Below, piece after piece: positions 28,526 to 40,220 of a DNA stretch of 64,000 nucleotides. Numbering within the stretch: position 1 is the first letter of the stretch; each line of letters starts with the position of its first letter. Location of the stretch: the NCBI RefSeq assembly GCF_001625305.1, contig NW_017804242.1, positions 6,634,409-6,698,408 of the forward strand, read 5' to 3'. Under the pieces are notes generated by a model, which was given only the letters and a program-made list of their open reading frames with translations, was not told where the DNA came from and searched no databases. Made by a program: the position numbers and the translations under genes. Source of the DNA: Branchiostoma belcheri. Taxonomy: Eukaryota > Chordata > Leptocardii > Amphioxiformes > Branchiostomatidae.

Positions 28526-30620
28526 TCACTCAGAGCTCGTAGCTCCAGTAGGCTCACTGAGTGACCCCGGCTCTCGTTTGCCGTTTTTCCCCAGGGCTGC
28601 AAGGTCCCGGCAGTACCACCCGATACTGCTCTTCTTGGTCTGGAGGAAGCTGTGGCCGAATAAGGCAAAGGGAAGGGGGATGTGGTAGTCTCTGTACGTT
28701 TGCCTCCGGGCTCCAAACTCGTAGTGGCCAATGGTATCCACGATGCCATCCTGTCTTACGTAGCGGTCGCTGTGCTCACATTGCGTGCGAAGGATGGTCT
28801 CTTCCCAATCTCCTTCACCACGCTCGATTAGGGTCTCCTCTTCGGCATCGAAGATGTAGAGGTCATATATAAATGTATACCCGACACGGATATACAGCTT
28901 GTCATGGACAGTAGTCGAGAGAATGTCGACGTTCTCCAGATATCGCCTGTTTACGTAGATTGCGACGTGTTTCCAAACATTGGTTTTCACATCTAACGAA
29001 TGGACACACAGTTTTCCTTCATCAGTGCTTCGCTGCATCCTAAAGCCCATGCGAGACCCTTGCAGCATCGCAACGCCGAACTGTACGCCGAACTGTTCGC
29101 CAAACGCACTTAGGTCCTCGGTGTATTCCTGCACCTCGATGAACACAACCTTGTCCCTGAAGGCCGTTACTTTCACGATCGGTGAAGTGCGCAATAGCTG
29201 TTCCACATGCATCTTCATCCAAGCCCCCTCTACAGGATCATAACAATCCATGGTCACCAAAGACGTCCCCTCGGCGTCACCACCGACCACGAAGAGTTTT
29301 CCGTCGACGAAAACTGACTGGTGCCCTTCCCTGCGCCTATGCATGTCGGCCAACCTCAGCCAAGTGTCCGAAGGGAAATCGTACCGAAAGGCTTGCCTGG
29401 ATCGGGTAGGTGGGCCACCCTGGCCTACCACAGGATGGATCCGCCCACCTGTCACGTACAGGTGTCTCCCTGCACTTGCCACGCTCATGTTGCCGGAGAC
29501 AGGGGTCGGGAGGGTAGTGACGTGGTAGTATTGCTGAATGTCTGGATCAAAGCAAATTATGCTTTGCAGGGCTGTCGGCTGCGGAGGGATGGACTGCTCG
29601 TCAATAAGATTGTGTGGTCTCTTGACTGCCTTCCAGCCGCCGACAATGATTGCTAAGCTGTCTGGTGTTCCCTGCCTATGACTTTTCTCATCTTCTACCT
29701 CTACATGATCTGTACCGAGAAGATGTTTCTCCTTACTGAGCTGCTGTGATTTTTGCCAGGCATTCCGCGGACCCTTGTATCACAGGGTGTGACTCCAGCT
29801 TCTGTAGCACCCTGACCTTGACGCAAGACAGACGGATCTCTTGTAAAATCCTCAGGATTGCTTTTTGATGGTTTCCTGGGTTTTCGTCGAGCCACTGGAT
29901 TACAGAGTCGACAACGTCGTCTTCATTCGTGACTTTCCGGTGCTCGTCTCCCAGTAGATCTGTGAGGTCTTCCGCTGAAAGGTTAGTGAATACCTCTTCC
30001 TGAGTGACGTCTGGGAAGTTTGACACCACCATGTCCCTTGCTTTCTTTTTTAAGGCAGAAAAACCATAAAGGTCGGCCAGACTCATGACGCCCAGACAGT
30101 TGGACTGACAGAGGTTGTCTTCGATGAACTCACGACAGTACTCGACTATCTTCCCCAACTGTAGCATGTGTGCCGTCTGCAGAATGTCCTGGACGTCATC
30201 TTTGGTGGTGCAGATTTTCCCGGTATACAGGAAGTCCAGGATCTTGGAAAAGCTGGTGGCGTCAACGTCTTGCAGTTGTACGACCTCTGAACTACTCTCG
30301 GCGAGGTTTGAGGACATCATGGTATTGAAGTACCGCGTGGATGCCAACACAGCCCGGTGACAGGGGAACTCTCTACCTTCGACTTGCACTACCACATCAA
30401 GGAATTCTCCGGTCTTCCGCTGGCTGGCAAGTTCAGCAAGGAGTTCACGTCCTTGGGTGTGGTTTTCGAAACGACGGATGCCGTCTTCTTGAGTCCCCCC
30501 CTTCCTTCTGTCTAAATACGAAGTATCGCTGTCATAGCCGTAATAGTCATAGTCCTCATAGTCGTCGTAGCCAGAGCCATGATAGTAATCGTCATCATCA
30601 GAATCATAGTCCCAGGACAT
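28526..30620 (-). pseudogene. BTB-BACK-kelch gene B, frame broken by a 4-bp insertion
   Basis: From ATG 30620 the frame reads an acidic, Tyr-rich N-terminus, BTB (about residues 81-180) and BACK, ending after 295 residues at ITAAQ and TAA (29733). The paralogues read GCTAAGGAG here; this copy has CAGT inserted after GCT, shifting the frame. The kelch half continues open in another frame from about 29730 to 28526, with YVTGGRIHP, VVGGDAE and LFGHSFLQTKKS intact. The inserted bases create a donor-like CA|GTAAGG, but I saw no matching acceptor that restores the frame. Either a recent pseudogene, a truncated BTB-BACK protein, or an assembly error. Closest to gene C. Confidence 0.8.
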
Positions 30621-30837
30621 GGTGGGGCCATGGCGGTTCACTCGGATCAAGTAGATGGAATCTGTTGGACAAGATGATTCTCGTTTAACATGTAAATTAT
30701 ATCTATGGTTTCGGTAGGGAGTTGTTATGGTCTAGGCTTATACATGGCGTACCTGTTCTATGCATACACATGGAGCAAAAATATGTTATACCAAAGTCCA
30801 TCATGATCAACATGGCTTATGAAACTAACCTACGAAC

Positions 30838-31050
30838 CTTTAAATGGTACAGTCCTAATGTCCGCTGAGACAGTAGTCATAACGTTTGTCATGTTATTGA
30901 AAGGTTCATAGGCACTTCGGTCCACATAAAATGCAATATAAAAATACCTCAAACAAGAACCGACCGAGACCAGCAAACGTTTAAATATACTTCGAATGAC
31001 GTAACAAATTCCGGGTACCAGTTTCGGGGGGGCGCGGGCTTATGGGTACT
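30838..31050 (-). promoter_or_regulatory. Kelch 5' module B1, weak
   Basis: The core GGTACCAGTTTCGG then GCGGGCTTATGGGTACTC is at 31012-31050. The donor position is degraded (TTTAAAG|GTTCG at 30838). It lies directly upstream of the gene B acceptor (exon from 30661). Confidence 0.45.
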
Positions 31051-31324
31051 CTTTTAAACAGCCTTTTTTTGTCTTCTTTCAAAAGTAAACGGTAAAAGTA
31101 GAGCCGGTAGTACATAGACCTTTGTATGCAGTAACGGAGATTGTTATATAAGGACTACCAGTAGACTTTGGCACGTTTAAATACACAGAGCTGGTAGCCA
31201 ATAAGCTGATGCGTACATAGAGTACAAGAGGATAGATTTAACCAAACAAGGTGGGTGCCAGGTCCATGCGGCTTGTGCCCTTTGTGCACAAGTTTGATCA
31301 CATCTTTTAGGAAGCATTCCCGAC

Positions 31325-31620
31325 GTAGCCTCTACCAGGCACCGCGGATCGCTGGAAAAATAGTAGAAATTGGTCGAAATAAAGGAATGAAACCAGGGAG
31401 TTAGCCGGCCAGAGAAGCTCCATTTTGCGACCCACGGTGCCTGGTAGAGGCTATTCCCGACGTAGAAATCGGCCAAATAGAGAGATAACATGCCAGGAGG
31501 GTTTGTCTGCACTCGGGTGCGGCAAAATGTTCTCTCCCAACAAACTCCCCTGGCATGGTATCTCTCTATTTGGCCGATTTCTACTCTTCCCAGCCGCCTC
31601 TCGAAGCCTGGTAGAGGCTA
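31325..31620. repeat. Nested TIR elements, TAGCCTCTACCAGG family
   Basis: A complete short element (31326-31453) sits inside a longer one ending at 31620. The bases ATTCCCGACGTA occur just before and just after the inner element, as expected for a target duplication. The outer element is a relative of 313-442. Confidence 0.65.
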
Positions 31621-32262
31621 ATTCCCTACCACTGTAGCCCTAGTCTGTGCTTGAGACAATCTTGTGACATGGGAGTGGCTGTGACGTGTATTTCTAACCA
31701 CACATAAAAAGTTACCTATTCCTGGCGTAATGAAGGCACACAACTAGGCCAGTCATAATTAAAGAACGGTATCTCAAAACAAAATGAACACACTTCATGA
31801 TAAAGCTACCATGTTGCTGTTGGGTATCAGGCGCGGTGTAACCTACCAGGTTGAGTGTGACGTAGGCAAAATACGTAGTACTTTGTAAACTATGACTGGA
31901 ATAGAAGGCCGTAGACGCTGGAACATTCTGGCCACTGGAACCCAAACTAAAGCCTCATGACTAGTAAACAAACAATACTACAGACAGACTTTGGACAGTA
32001 TGAGACATGTTTGACTACCGAAACCAGTACGAATAACAGGCCGTTTTACAGAAAATTCCATGTACCTACTAAACGTTAAGTACACTTCAAAAGAACTACG
32101 GGTTAGTAAGTAGCATATTCATTGATTCCACGTTAAATTTGTGCCGCTGCTACGAATTATATATTACCAAATTTGGTTTTCAAGTTAAATGGTCTGGTTA
32201 CGCCAGCGACGAATAATGGCATGCAAAACATAACGATCTAGGCGAATAGCCAGTCAACCAAC
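31621..32262. other. Intergenic stretch, kelch unit spacer
   Basis: Short phrases match the spacer near 27070 (GACATGGGAG), so part of it is duplicated unit sequence. No gene seen. Confidence 0.4.
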
Positions 32263-32420
32263 CTGCAAATGATTCCGTCGTAGAGAACAGCAGTGTTTGC
32301 AATGTTGTTCAACAGTTTATGCCCCCTCAGTCAGTGAATGAAAGTATCAAAATGCCTCGGACACGAAGCGACCGAGACCAACAGGGAAAAAAAGTTTCGG
32401 TGCGCACGGAATCATGGGTA
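32263..32420 (-). promoter_or_regulatory. Kelch 5' module B2 (promoter and non-coding exon)
   Basis: Donor ATTTGCAG|GTTGG ends at 32263; the core TTTCGGTGCGCACGG then ATGGGTA lies at 32393-32420. It can serve gene B. Confidence 0.5.
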
Positions 32421-32662
32421 TTCTTTCAAGCAGACGTCGGCGTTTTTAGCTCGAGTCAGAGCAAGTATCCTTCCGCGGGAAATTGATCGTGTTTATGTGT
32501 TCACAGTGGGTCCGACCGATTGATTTTCAGTATATGATTGCTTAAGTAGTGTCCATATTCTTCTCGTGTATTCAAATACAATACTAGTAATTGGACACCC
32601 CCATTCACGCCTAGATTGCAGACAATACATGTGGCACTGGCAGCATCAGCACTTTGTGTGAT

Positions 32663-32668
32663 TTTATT
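32663..32668 (-). terminator. Poly(A) signal, kelch C 3' flank
   Basis: AATAAA on the minus strand at the conserved position about 620 bp beyond the gene C stop codon. Confidence 0.5.
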
Positions 32669-33292
32669 TTTCTGTTCTTAATCTTTCAACAATTAACAGT
32701 TAAAATCCTGGTGGGTCTCTAAACATCTAAAAACATGCAATGATTTACAAACAAGTTAATTGTTACTGCTCAGAGGACATCAAGCCCCCACTTAGGTTAG
32801 TATTGTGTGAACATACTAAATAATAGGAAGGAAACATCAAGGAAAAAAATGCAGGATAAAGATAGAATGTAATAGGATGAATGTCTTTCAGCAAGTTACA
32901 TTTTGGCCATGGGTGACAACATCCTGGCTCTATTTAGAACCTTAATCACGGTATACAAGAAGTATCTGACATGAATGACCTGTACCTATCTAATCATGGA
33001 CCATCAATGTACATACAAATGTAGCTGGCGTTGGAGTTCTAATGGCTTCTTATTTCATCATCCTGGCATTTGGACGTCATGGTGTTATTTTAGGCGAGTG
33101 GCTTTTTTTTTACTATGGGAGTAACATGGTATCCCCATACCCATGCCCATGCACGTTTTTGTATTTTGTTAACACATTTGTTAACACAAGTGATGTTCTT
33201 TAGTGTTTTGACTTCTGCGTCACACACATTTGGGCTGTGAGTCAAGAGTCCCTCAGAGCTCCGATCGAGTAAATAGACTCATCATCCGATTC

Positions 33293-35623
33293 CTATTTCT
33301 CCTTGTCCAGTACTTCAAGGTCCCGGCAGTACCACCCGACGCTGCTCTTCTTGGTTTGGAGGAAGCTGTGGCCGAATAAGGCAAAGGGAAGGCGCGTATG
33401 CCTTGTGGAGATGCGTCCATACCAGGTACAAATGGTACCCATGATGGCTTCCTGGCCATTCATGTAGCGGTAATTGTCCCCACTTCGTTCGCAAATGAGG
33501 ACGTTCTCTTTCAAATCTCCTCCATAGCCCTTATTTAGGGTCTCTTCTTCGGCATCGAAGATGTATCTGGCGCCATACAGCCCTCCACTGATGTACAGCT
33601 TGTCATGTACAGTAGTCGTGAGAATGTCAACGTGCTCCAGAGAACGCCTGGGTACGTAGGTATAGGCGTGTTGCCAAACATTGGTTTTCACATCTAACGA
33701 ATGGACACTTAGTTTTCCTTGATTCCTACCTTGCTGGATCCTAGAACCTATGCGAGCCTCGAGCAGAAACGTGGCATCGCCATCAATCGAAAGGTCATCC
33801 GCGCTTTCCTGCACTTCAATGATCACAACCTTGTCCCCGAAGGTCGTTACTTTTAAGGTTGATGAAGTTCGCAATAGCGGGAGCATATGCATCTTCATCC
33901 AAGCCCCCTCTACAGGATCATAGCAATCCATGGTCACCAAAGACGTCCCCTCCTCAGCGTCACCACCGACCACGAAGAGTTTCCCGTCAACGACCACCGA
34001 CTGATGCCCTGCCCTGCCGCGAGGCATGTCAGGCAACCTAAGCCAAGTGTCCGAAGGGAAATCGTACCGAAAGGCTTGCCTGGATGGGGCAGAATGGGGA
34101 CCCTGGCCGAGTAGAGGATGGACCCGCCCACCTGTCACGTACAGGTGTCTCCCTGCACTTGCCACGCTCATGTAGCCGGAGACACGTGTTGGGAGGGTAG
34201 TGATGTCGTAGTATTGCTGAATGTCTGGATCAAAACAAATTATGCTTTGCAGGGCTGTCGGCTGCGGAGGGATGGACTGCTCGTCATGAGGATTGTGTGG
34301 TCTCTTGACTGCCTTCCAGCCGCCGACAATGATTGCTAAGCTGTCTGGTGTTTCCTGCCTATGACTTTTCGCATCTTCTACCTCTACATGATCTGTACCG
34401 AGAAGGTGTTTCTCCTTAGCCGCTGTGACTTTTGCCAAGCATTCTGCGGACCCTTGTATCGCAGGGTGTGATTCCAGCTTCTGTAGCACGCTGACTCTCA
34501 CGCACGATAAACGGATCTCTTTGAATATCATTGGGATCGCTGTTTGACGGATCTCAGGGGTATGGTGAAGCCATCTGATTACAGAATGCACGATGTCATC
34601 TTCATTCATGTCTTTCACTGGTTTCAGATGCTCGCCTTCAAGTAGATCTACGAGATCTTTCACTGAAAGGCTGAGGAACTCCTCATCTTGTGTGACGTTT
34701 GAGAAGTTTAAAACTGCCATGTTTCTTGCTTTCCTCTTTATGGCAGGAAAATCATACATGTCGGCCAGGCGCATGACGCCGAGACAGTTGGATAGATCAA
34801 GGTTGTCGTTGATGAACTCACGGCAGTACTGCAGAATCTTGTCAAATTGCAGCATGTGTGCCGTCTGCAGAATGTCCTGGACGTCGTCTTTACCGATGCG
34901 GATTTTCCCGGTATACAGAAAGTCCAGGATCTTGGAGAAGCTGTTGGAGTCTATCTCACGCAGCTGTATGACCCTTGAACTACTTTCGGTGAGATTTGAC
35001 AACAGCATGGCCTTGAAGTACGGCGTGGATGCCAACACGGCCCGGTGACAGGGGAACTCTCTACCATCGACTTGTACAACCACATCAAGGAATGTCCCAG
35101 TCTCACGCTGGCTGACAAGTTCAGCAAGGAGCTCGCGTCCTTGGGTGTGGTTTTTATAGCAGCAGGAACCATCTTTAAAGTCATAGCTATTGTTCCTTTC
35201 ATCTTCATCTTCTTTATCTTCATCATCTTCTTCTTCACTTTCATCTTCTTCATCTTCTTCACTTTCATCTTCTTCATCTTCATCTTCTTCACTTTCATCT
35301 TCTTCATCTTCTTCACTTTCATCTTCTTCATCTTCATCTTCTTCACTTTCATCTTCTTCATCTTCTTCACTTTCACCTTCTTCACTTTCATCTTCTTCAT
35401 CTTCATCTTCTTTACTTTCATCTTCTTCATCTTCATTTTCTTCATCTACATCTTCTTCATCTTCTACATCTTCATCTACATCTTCATCTACATCTTCTTC
35501 ATCTTCATCATCTACATCTTCATCATCTACATCTTCTTCATCTACATCTTCTTCATCTTCATCTTCATGGACATTGCTGCTATCCCCGGCATTGTCATCT
35601 TCATCATCGTAGCCCCCAAACAT
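33293..35623 (-). CDS. BTB-BACK-kelch protein (kelch-like gene C) with long acidic N-terminus
   Basis: A single-exon frame of 776 residues begins at an ATG in the same context as genes D and E. Residues 6-142 are almost only Asp and Glu with some Val and Ser. BTB starts near 178 (FLDVVVQVDGREFPCHRAVL), BACK follows (HSVIRWLHH), then kelch motifs IIVGGWKA, YVTGGRVHP, VVGGDAEEG and ISGGLYG. The C-terminus is the family's LFGHSFLQTKKSSVGWYC. Predicted Cullin-3 adaptor. The acidic tract is far longer than in paralogues and is encoded by a GAAGAT-type repeat. The coding exon follows an acceptor (exon from 35656); the first exon is probably at 38998. Closest to gene B. Confidence 0.92.
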   Translation of the reverse strand: MFGGYDDEDDNAGDSSNVHEDEDEEDVDEEDVDDEDVDDEDEEDVDEDVDEDVEDEEDVDEENEDEEDESKEDEDEEDESEEGESEEDEEDESEEDEDEEDESEEDEEDESEEDEDEEDESEEDEEDESEEEDDEDKEDEDERNNSYDFKDGSCCYKNHTQGRELLAELVSQRETGTFLDVVVQVDGREFPCHRAVLASTPYFKAMLLSNLTESSSRVIQLREIDSNSFSKILDFLYTGKIRIGKDDVQDILQTAHMLQFDKILQYCREFINDNLDLSNCLGVMRLADMYDFPAIKRKARNMAVLNFSNVTQDEEFLSLSVKDLVDLLEGEHLKPVKDMNEDDIVHSVIRWLHHTPEIRQTAIPMIFKEIRLSCVRVSVLQKLESHPAIQGSAECLAKVTAAKEKHLLGTDHVEVEDAKSHRQETPDSLAIIVGGWKAVKRPHNPHDEQSIPPQPTALQSIICFDPDIQQYYDITTLPTRVSGYMSVASAGRHLYVTGGRVHPLLGQGPHSAPSRQAFRYDFPSDTWLRLPDMPRGRAGHQSVVVDGKLFVVGGDAEEGTSLVTMDCYDPVEGAWMKMHMLPLLRTSSTLKVTTFGDKVVIIEVQESADDLSIDGDATFLLEARIGSRIQQGRNQGKLSVHSLDVKTNVWQHAYTYVPRRSLEHVDILTTTVHDKLYISGGLYGARYIFDAEEETLNKGYGGDLKENVLICERSGDNYRYMNGQEAIMGTICTWYGRISTRHTRLPFALFGHSFLQTKKSSVGWYCRDLEVLDKEK
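35199..35570 (-). repeat. Expanded GAAGAT-type hexamer tract in kelch C
   Basis: About 370 bp of imperfect GAAGAT/GAAGTG units encode the acidic region. The opposite strand is also open over it (Phe/Ile-rich and Ser-rich frames), which is a by-product of the repeat. Confidence 0.9.
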
Positions 35624-35655
35624 GGCGGCAGGTCACCTGCTTGCTGATGAGACCT

Positions 35656-36034
35656 GCTGGACAAAATAATGCGGAACAGTACTAGTGTTGACATGACTAT
35701 AGAGAAACACAATAATAGAATGCAAGTAAAAGTCCACTATGATGAACATGGCTCATTGTAAAACAAGAGCTTTAAGAAAAAGCTGACAGGGAGCCAAAAT
35801 CCTGTACCTATTCTTTATGTAGCCAATAAAATCTAGCTATATATAGGGTAGCCAAGAACTCTTCTTCGAGCAGATTACTTTGGGGGCAAGACTCTACAAG
35901 TCTGTGATTCATTTATAGCAACATGGACATTACATCATGTCCTTGATAGCAAGGAGATCATAGGTGAGAGTCCTAGAGACGAGAATGGAGGCTACTCTCC
36001 AAGCAGAGGTGGATTGGGGTTGCTTTTGGCATCT
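35656..36034. other. Kelch C intron 1, proximal part
   Basis: Starts at the acceptor TTGTCCAG|CAGG. No other signal was noticed. Confidence 0.5.
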
Positions 36035-37945
36035 TTACCTCCATGAAATGTGTCATGGAGGTTATATTTTCAGTTGCGTTTATCTGTCCGTCCGTCCGTC
36101 TGTTGGTCAACAAGATAACTCAAGAACGCCTGGATGGATTGGTTTCATACTTGGTGTGTTGGTAGGGTGTGACGAAAACTGGAAATGATTAGATTTTGGT
36201 CCCCCTAGTGGCTTCCCTTGGTACTGCAGCGCAACTTCCGGTTTTTATATCTCGCGATCTGGACATGCTAGGGTCATGAAATTTTGATGGAAGGTAGCTC
36301 TCGTGCTTGGGAAGAAGTCATATGAGTCCAGACAGGAACAACATATTTTCATTATTTTTGGTGTGTAGGTAGCTGAGAGAGAGAGATGTACATAATTAAA
36401 TGCAAATTATGCAAATGAGGACTTTATTTGCATAATTAATGAGGAAATTCTATAATTACAGTGTTTTACATTATACTACTTACATACATTACATGTATGT
36501 AACCTATGGCAGGCGGAACTTCAACAGATACTAATTATGCAAATGATGACCTTAATTGCATAATTAATGTAGTAAAATTCTATGTATTTCGTAATGGTGA
36601 ATGATGAGAATGCCATACGTTGGGACATCTGTAAGTTAATACAAAAGTTAACATACATCACGATGCATATATCATGTTAATGCAGAGGTCATTTGAACAA
36701 TTAAAGAAGAAATTTACATTTACATATCAAGATCATATTTCATGGAGGTATGAGGTCTCGGAATTCTAGTTTCAGTTGCGTTTATCTGTCCGTCTGTCCG
36801 TCTGTTGGTCAACAAGATAACTCAAGAACGCCTGGATGGATTGGTTTCATACTTGGTGTGTTGGTAGGGTGTGACGAAAACTGGAAATGATTAGATTTTG
36901 GTCCCCCTAGTGGCTTCCCTTGGTACTGCAGCGCAACTTCCGGTTTTGATATCTCGCGATCTGGACATGCTAGGGTCATGAAATTTTGATGGAAGGTAGC
37001 TCTCGTGCTTGGGAAGAAGTCATATGAGTTTGGGCCCCCTAGCGGCTTGTTCTGGAACTGCAGGGCACTTTCTGGCGAAATGTTTAAAAGCCAATAAGTC
37101 CAGACAGGAACAACATATTTTCATTATTTTTGGTGTGTAGGTAGCTGAGAGAGAGATGTACATAATTAAATGCAAATTATGCAAATGAGGACTTTATTTG
37201 CATAATTAATGAGGAAATTCTATAATTACAGTGTTTTACATTATCTCGCGATCTGGACATGCTAGGGTCATGAAATTTTGATGGAAGGTAGCTCTCGAGC
37301 TTGGAAAGAAGTCGTATGAGTTTGGGTCCCCTAGCGGCTTGTTCTGGAACTGCAGGGCACTTTCTGGCGAAATGTTTAAAAGCCAATAAGTCCAGACAGG
37401 AACAACATATTTTCATTATTTTTGGTGTGTAGGTAGCTGAGAGAGAGATTTTTTTATATTGAGATTTTACCTATGTGATGATTCGTTTTAAAATGTAAAT
37501 GTGTTTAATGTGACTGGTGTAACAAGGACGTAATTCGGGTGTGTTGCCCGCGAGTTCCTTAATGAATAAAGATTGAGATTGAGATTGAGATGTACATAAT
37601 TAAATGTAAATTATGCAAATGAGGACTTTATTTGCATAATAAATGAGGAAATTCTATAATTACAGTGTTTTACATTATACTATGTAACCTATGGCAGGAG
37701 GAACTTCAACAGATACTAATTATGCAAATGATGACCTAATTTGCATAATTAATGTGAAAATTCTATGATTTCGTAATGGTGAATGATGAGAATGTCATAC
37801 TTGGGACATCTGTAAGTTAATCAAAAGTTAACATACATCACGATGCATATATCATGTTAATGCAGAGGTCATTTGAACAATTAAAGAAGAAATTTACATT
37901 TACATATCAAGATCATATTTCATGGAGGTATGAGATCTCGGAATT
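36035..37945. repeat. CCTCCATG repeat, internally duplicated
   Basis: It begins TTTACCTCCATGAAA and ends TTTCATGGAGGTATGAG. Inside, a segment starting TTCAGTTGCGTTTATCTGTC occurs at 36071 and 36770. A segment TCTCGCGATCTGGACATGCT occurs at 36248, 36952 and 37243. So the element has undergone at least two tandem duplications. It lies in intron 1 of kelch C. Confidence 0.75.
37450..37588 (+). mobile_element. LINE-like 3' tail inserted in the CCTCCATG repeat
   Basis: These 139 bp interrupt sequence that is continuous at 37140-37160. The insert ends AATAAAGATTGAGATTGAGA, a short-tandem tail typical of 3' ends of some non-LTR retrotransposons. It is strongly 5'-truncated; clade not determined. 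Confidence 0.55.
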
Positions 37946-38459
37946 CTAGTTTTAGGCTTTTTTTTATCAGGGTTTCTCTTTTGCACTGGGTTGGGTGCGA
38001 AAAAAATTCCAGTGCAAATAAATATGATGAAAATGAAAAAAAAAACATGCCAAAAATAACTCCAAACCCAAACCTCTTCTTGGAGAGTAAATGGGGGCCC
38101 GCATGCACTTTTTGGTAAGGCGTAATCACTCCGGCCTCTTTAGTCTCCGTAATAGGCAGCCTCCCAAAAATCGACATAATTCGTAATACATGTATCAACG
38201 GCAAAAAGTTTGCGTAATTCATGATCATGAAGGCCCTCCATACATTATTTGTTGCCAGCCTCATGGGATCTCATGGGTCAAGACCTAACCACAAAAATAA
38301 GAATGTGCATATCGATGTACCAAATTTTACCACAATTTTTTAAGCTTCCTGAGTTATCCAAACATAGACCCATACATAAAAAATATGAGATTTAGGGGAG
38401 GGAGAGAGCACGAATTTACTAACAAATCGCCGTGCCCTTTGCTTTGAATCACAAAAATA

Positions 38460-38840
38460 TCCAGCTGTGATCAAGCTGGGGCGCGCGGCGCCTCTGATCG
38501 CTGTGATGGCGCCGCGGTTTCGCGGGCTTTTTCCATGCAAATGACCTCGGTATGACGTCACAGCTTCCGATTTACACCGAGATAGCCCGAACCCTGGCCG
38601 ACAAGAAGCGATGTGTGTCAGATTTCCGACGATTGCCTTATTTAGAACACTCGACAGGCGTGCGAAAACATCGGCTAGAGGCTGAGTAGAGCACAAAATG
38701 ACTACCATCTGGACGCTGTTTTTCTTCGCTTCACGACCAACATGACTGAGATTTGTGCATAGATCACAAATTATCGATATTTTCAGCTGGTTATAACAAC
38801 TGTTCATGTAGAATTTTTCTTCACTTGCACTCGCGGCGAA
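38460..38840 (-). other. Conserved kelch intronic block, copy C
   Basis: It holds octamer ATGCAAAT and CRE TGACGTCA about 15 bp apart on the plus strand. A minus-strand reading frame contains IASCRPGFGLSRCKSEAV and SYRGHLHGKSPRN. Homologues are at 43815-44205 and, split, 48690-48800 plus 50100-50330. Confidence 0.55.
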
Positions 38841-38997
38841 CATAGTAAACTATGATGAACAAAGGAAAGATTATTTTGGGACTTTCTCCCTCCTTGCAAA
38901 ATTCTTCAACCTCGAGTGGTACCTCCTTGCAAAAACCAAGTCTCCTTCAATGCAGGGACATATATAAACTCCCTAGGCGAATAACAAGCCCACCAAC

Positions 38998-39387
38998 CTG
39001 CAAATGATGCCAACGTTCAGTCCTGAAAGTCTGCAGGTTTTCTGACGTTCACGGATGTCTGGGGCCAAAGAGAACCTCTTGTTGGTGAGGCTCCTTGCAA
39101 GCTCGGACGAGAACTTCGAATGGGCTGTTCCAAAACTTAAATTTGGAGGGGGGTTGAAGATCTATACATTGCTACTTTCTCAAAATCTAAATCCAGATCA
39201 TGCTTGAGCCCGTCTGTTGCAAGAGTTTGCTTGACCCCCTCAGTACAATCCAACAAAATCCAAACCTATTAACCACCCTAAGTAAAATCCGTTTTGTTCA
39301 GCACCCCCCCCCCCTTTAATTATTTTTTGGAACGGTCGATCAGCTTCCGGCTACCAGTTTTGGCACACACGGGCTTGTGGGTATTGG
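38998..39387 (-). promoter_or_regulatory. Kelch 5' module C (promoter and non-coding exon)
   Basis: Donor ATTTGCAG|GTTGGTGGG ends at 38998; core TACCAGTTTTGGCACACACG then GGGCTTGTGGGTA lies at 39353-39380. A short TIR element is inserted in the exon (39124-39335). Serves gene C across an intron of about 3.3 kb. Confidence 0.6.
39124..39335. mobile_element. MITE, CTGTTCCAAAA family, copy in module C
   Basis: Ends CTGTTCCAAAACTTAAATTT plus a G run, and a C run plus the complementary TTTTTTGGAACGG. Same site as 44487-44688; absent from module E, so it arrived before the C/D duplication. Confidence 0.65.
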
Positions 39388-39559
39388 TTGCAAACTAACT
39401 AGCTAAGGGCAAGAGGATAAACATAACCAAACAAGAGAAAGCAAAATAACATGTTCTTTGCTTCAGTTTTACACCTTTGTTAAACTTTATACACTTTTAC
39501 ACCTTCTGCGAAATGTGTCCTATTAAACCTATCCTAACTTATTTTGTGACTAATCTCGG

Positions 39560-39611
39560 CAGGAGGCGCTGCTGCACGGCTCCCATAATCCGTAGCTGCC
39601 ATCTTTCGGTA
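39560..39611 (+). repeat. Copy of the divergent (WDR47-side) promoter edge
   Basis: GGCGCTGCTGCACGGCTCCC and ATAATCCGTAGCTGCCA match 50890-50935 upstream of the plus-strand exon at 50.9 kb. The match stops at GCTGCCA, so the exon itself was not copied. A further copy is at 44915-44965. Confidence 0.75.
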
Positions 39612-39626
39612 GATGATTAGTGTCCT

Positions 39627-40220
39627 TTTTACCTCCATGAAAATGGAGGTATTGTTTTTGGCGCGTCTGTCTGTGTGTGTGTGTGTGTGTCTGTGTTTCC
39701 GCACATTTGCGGCCAGCATAACTTCATAACTCCTTGATGGATTGTGGATTCTGGATGGATTCTGGAACTGCAGGGGACTTTCGGGCGAAATCTTTAAAAG
39801 CCAATAAGTCCAGATAGAAACAATGTATTTTCATCATTTTTTGTAGGTAGGTAGCTGAGAGAGAGATGTACATAATTAACTGCACATTATGCAAATGAGG
39901 ACTAAATTTGCATAATTGATGAGGAAATTCTATAATCAGTGTTTGACATTATAGTACTTTCATACATGTAATGTATGTAATCTATGGCAGATGGAACATC
40001 AAGATACCAATTATGCAAATTATGGTCTAATTTGCATAATTAATGCGAAAATTCTATGACTCCTTAGTCGTAAATGATGGGAATTTCATACTTGGTACAT
40101 GTGTAAGTTAATCAAAAGTTAACATCACGATACATTTATTATGTTAATGTGAGGTAATTTGCATAATTAAAGAAGAAATTTACATTTACATGTCAAGCCC
40201 ATATTTCATGGAGGTATGAG
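39627..40220. repeat. CCTCCATG repeat, short copy
   Basis: Starts TTTACCTCCATGAAAATGGAGG, shown here by its key ends only: TTTACCTCCATGAAA and TTTCATGGAGG. Contains a TG microsatellite near 39670. The matching site in block 2 (near 44976) lacks it. Confidence 0.75.

Noticed and set aside
35045-35647. Long plus-strand frames opposite kelch C (Phe/Ile-rich, Ser-rich)
   Set aside because: They exist only because the GAAGAT-type repeat has no stops in several frames; no family resemblance.
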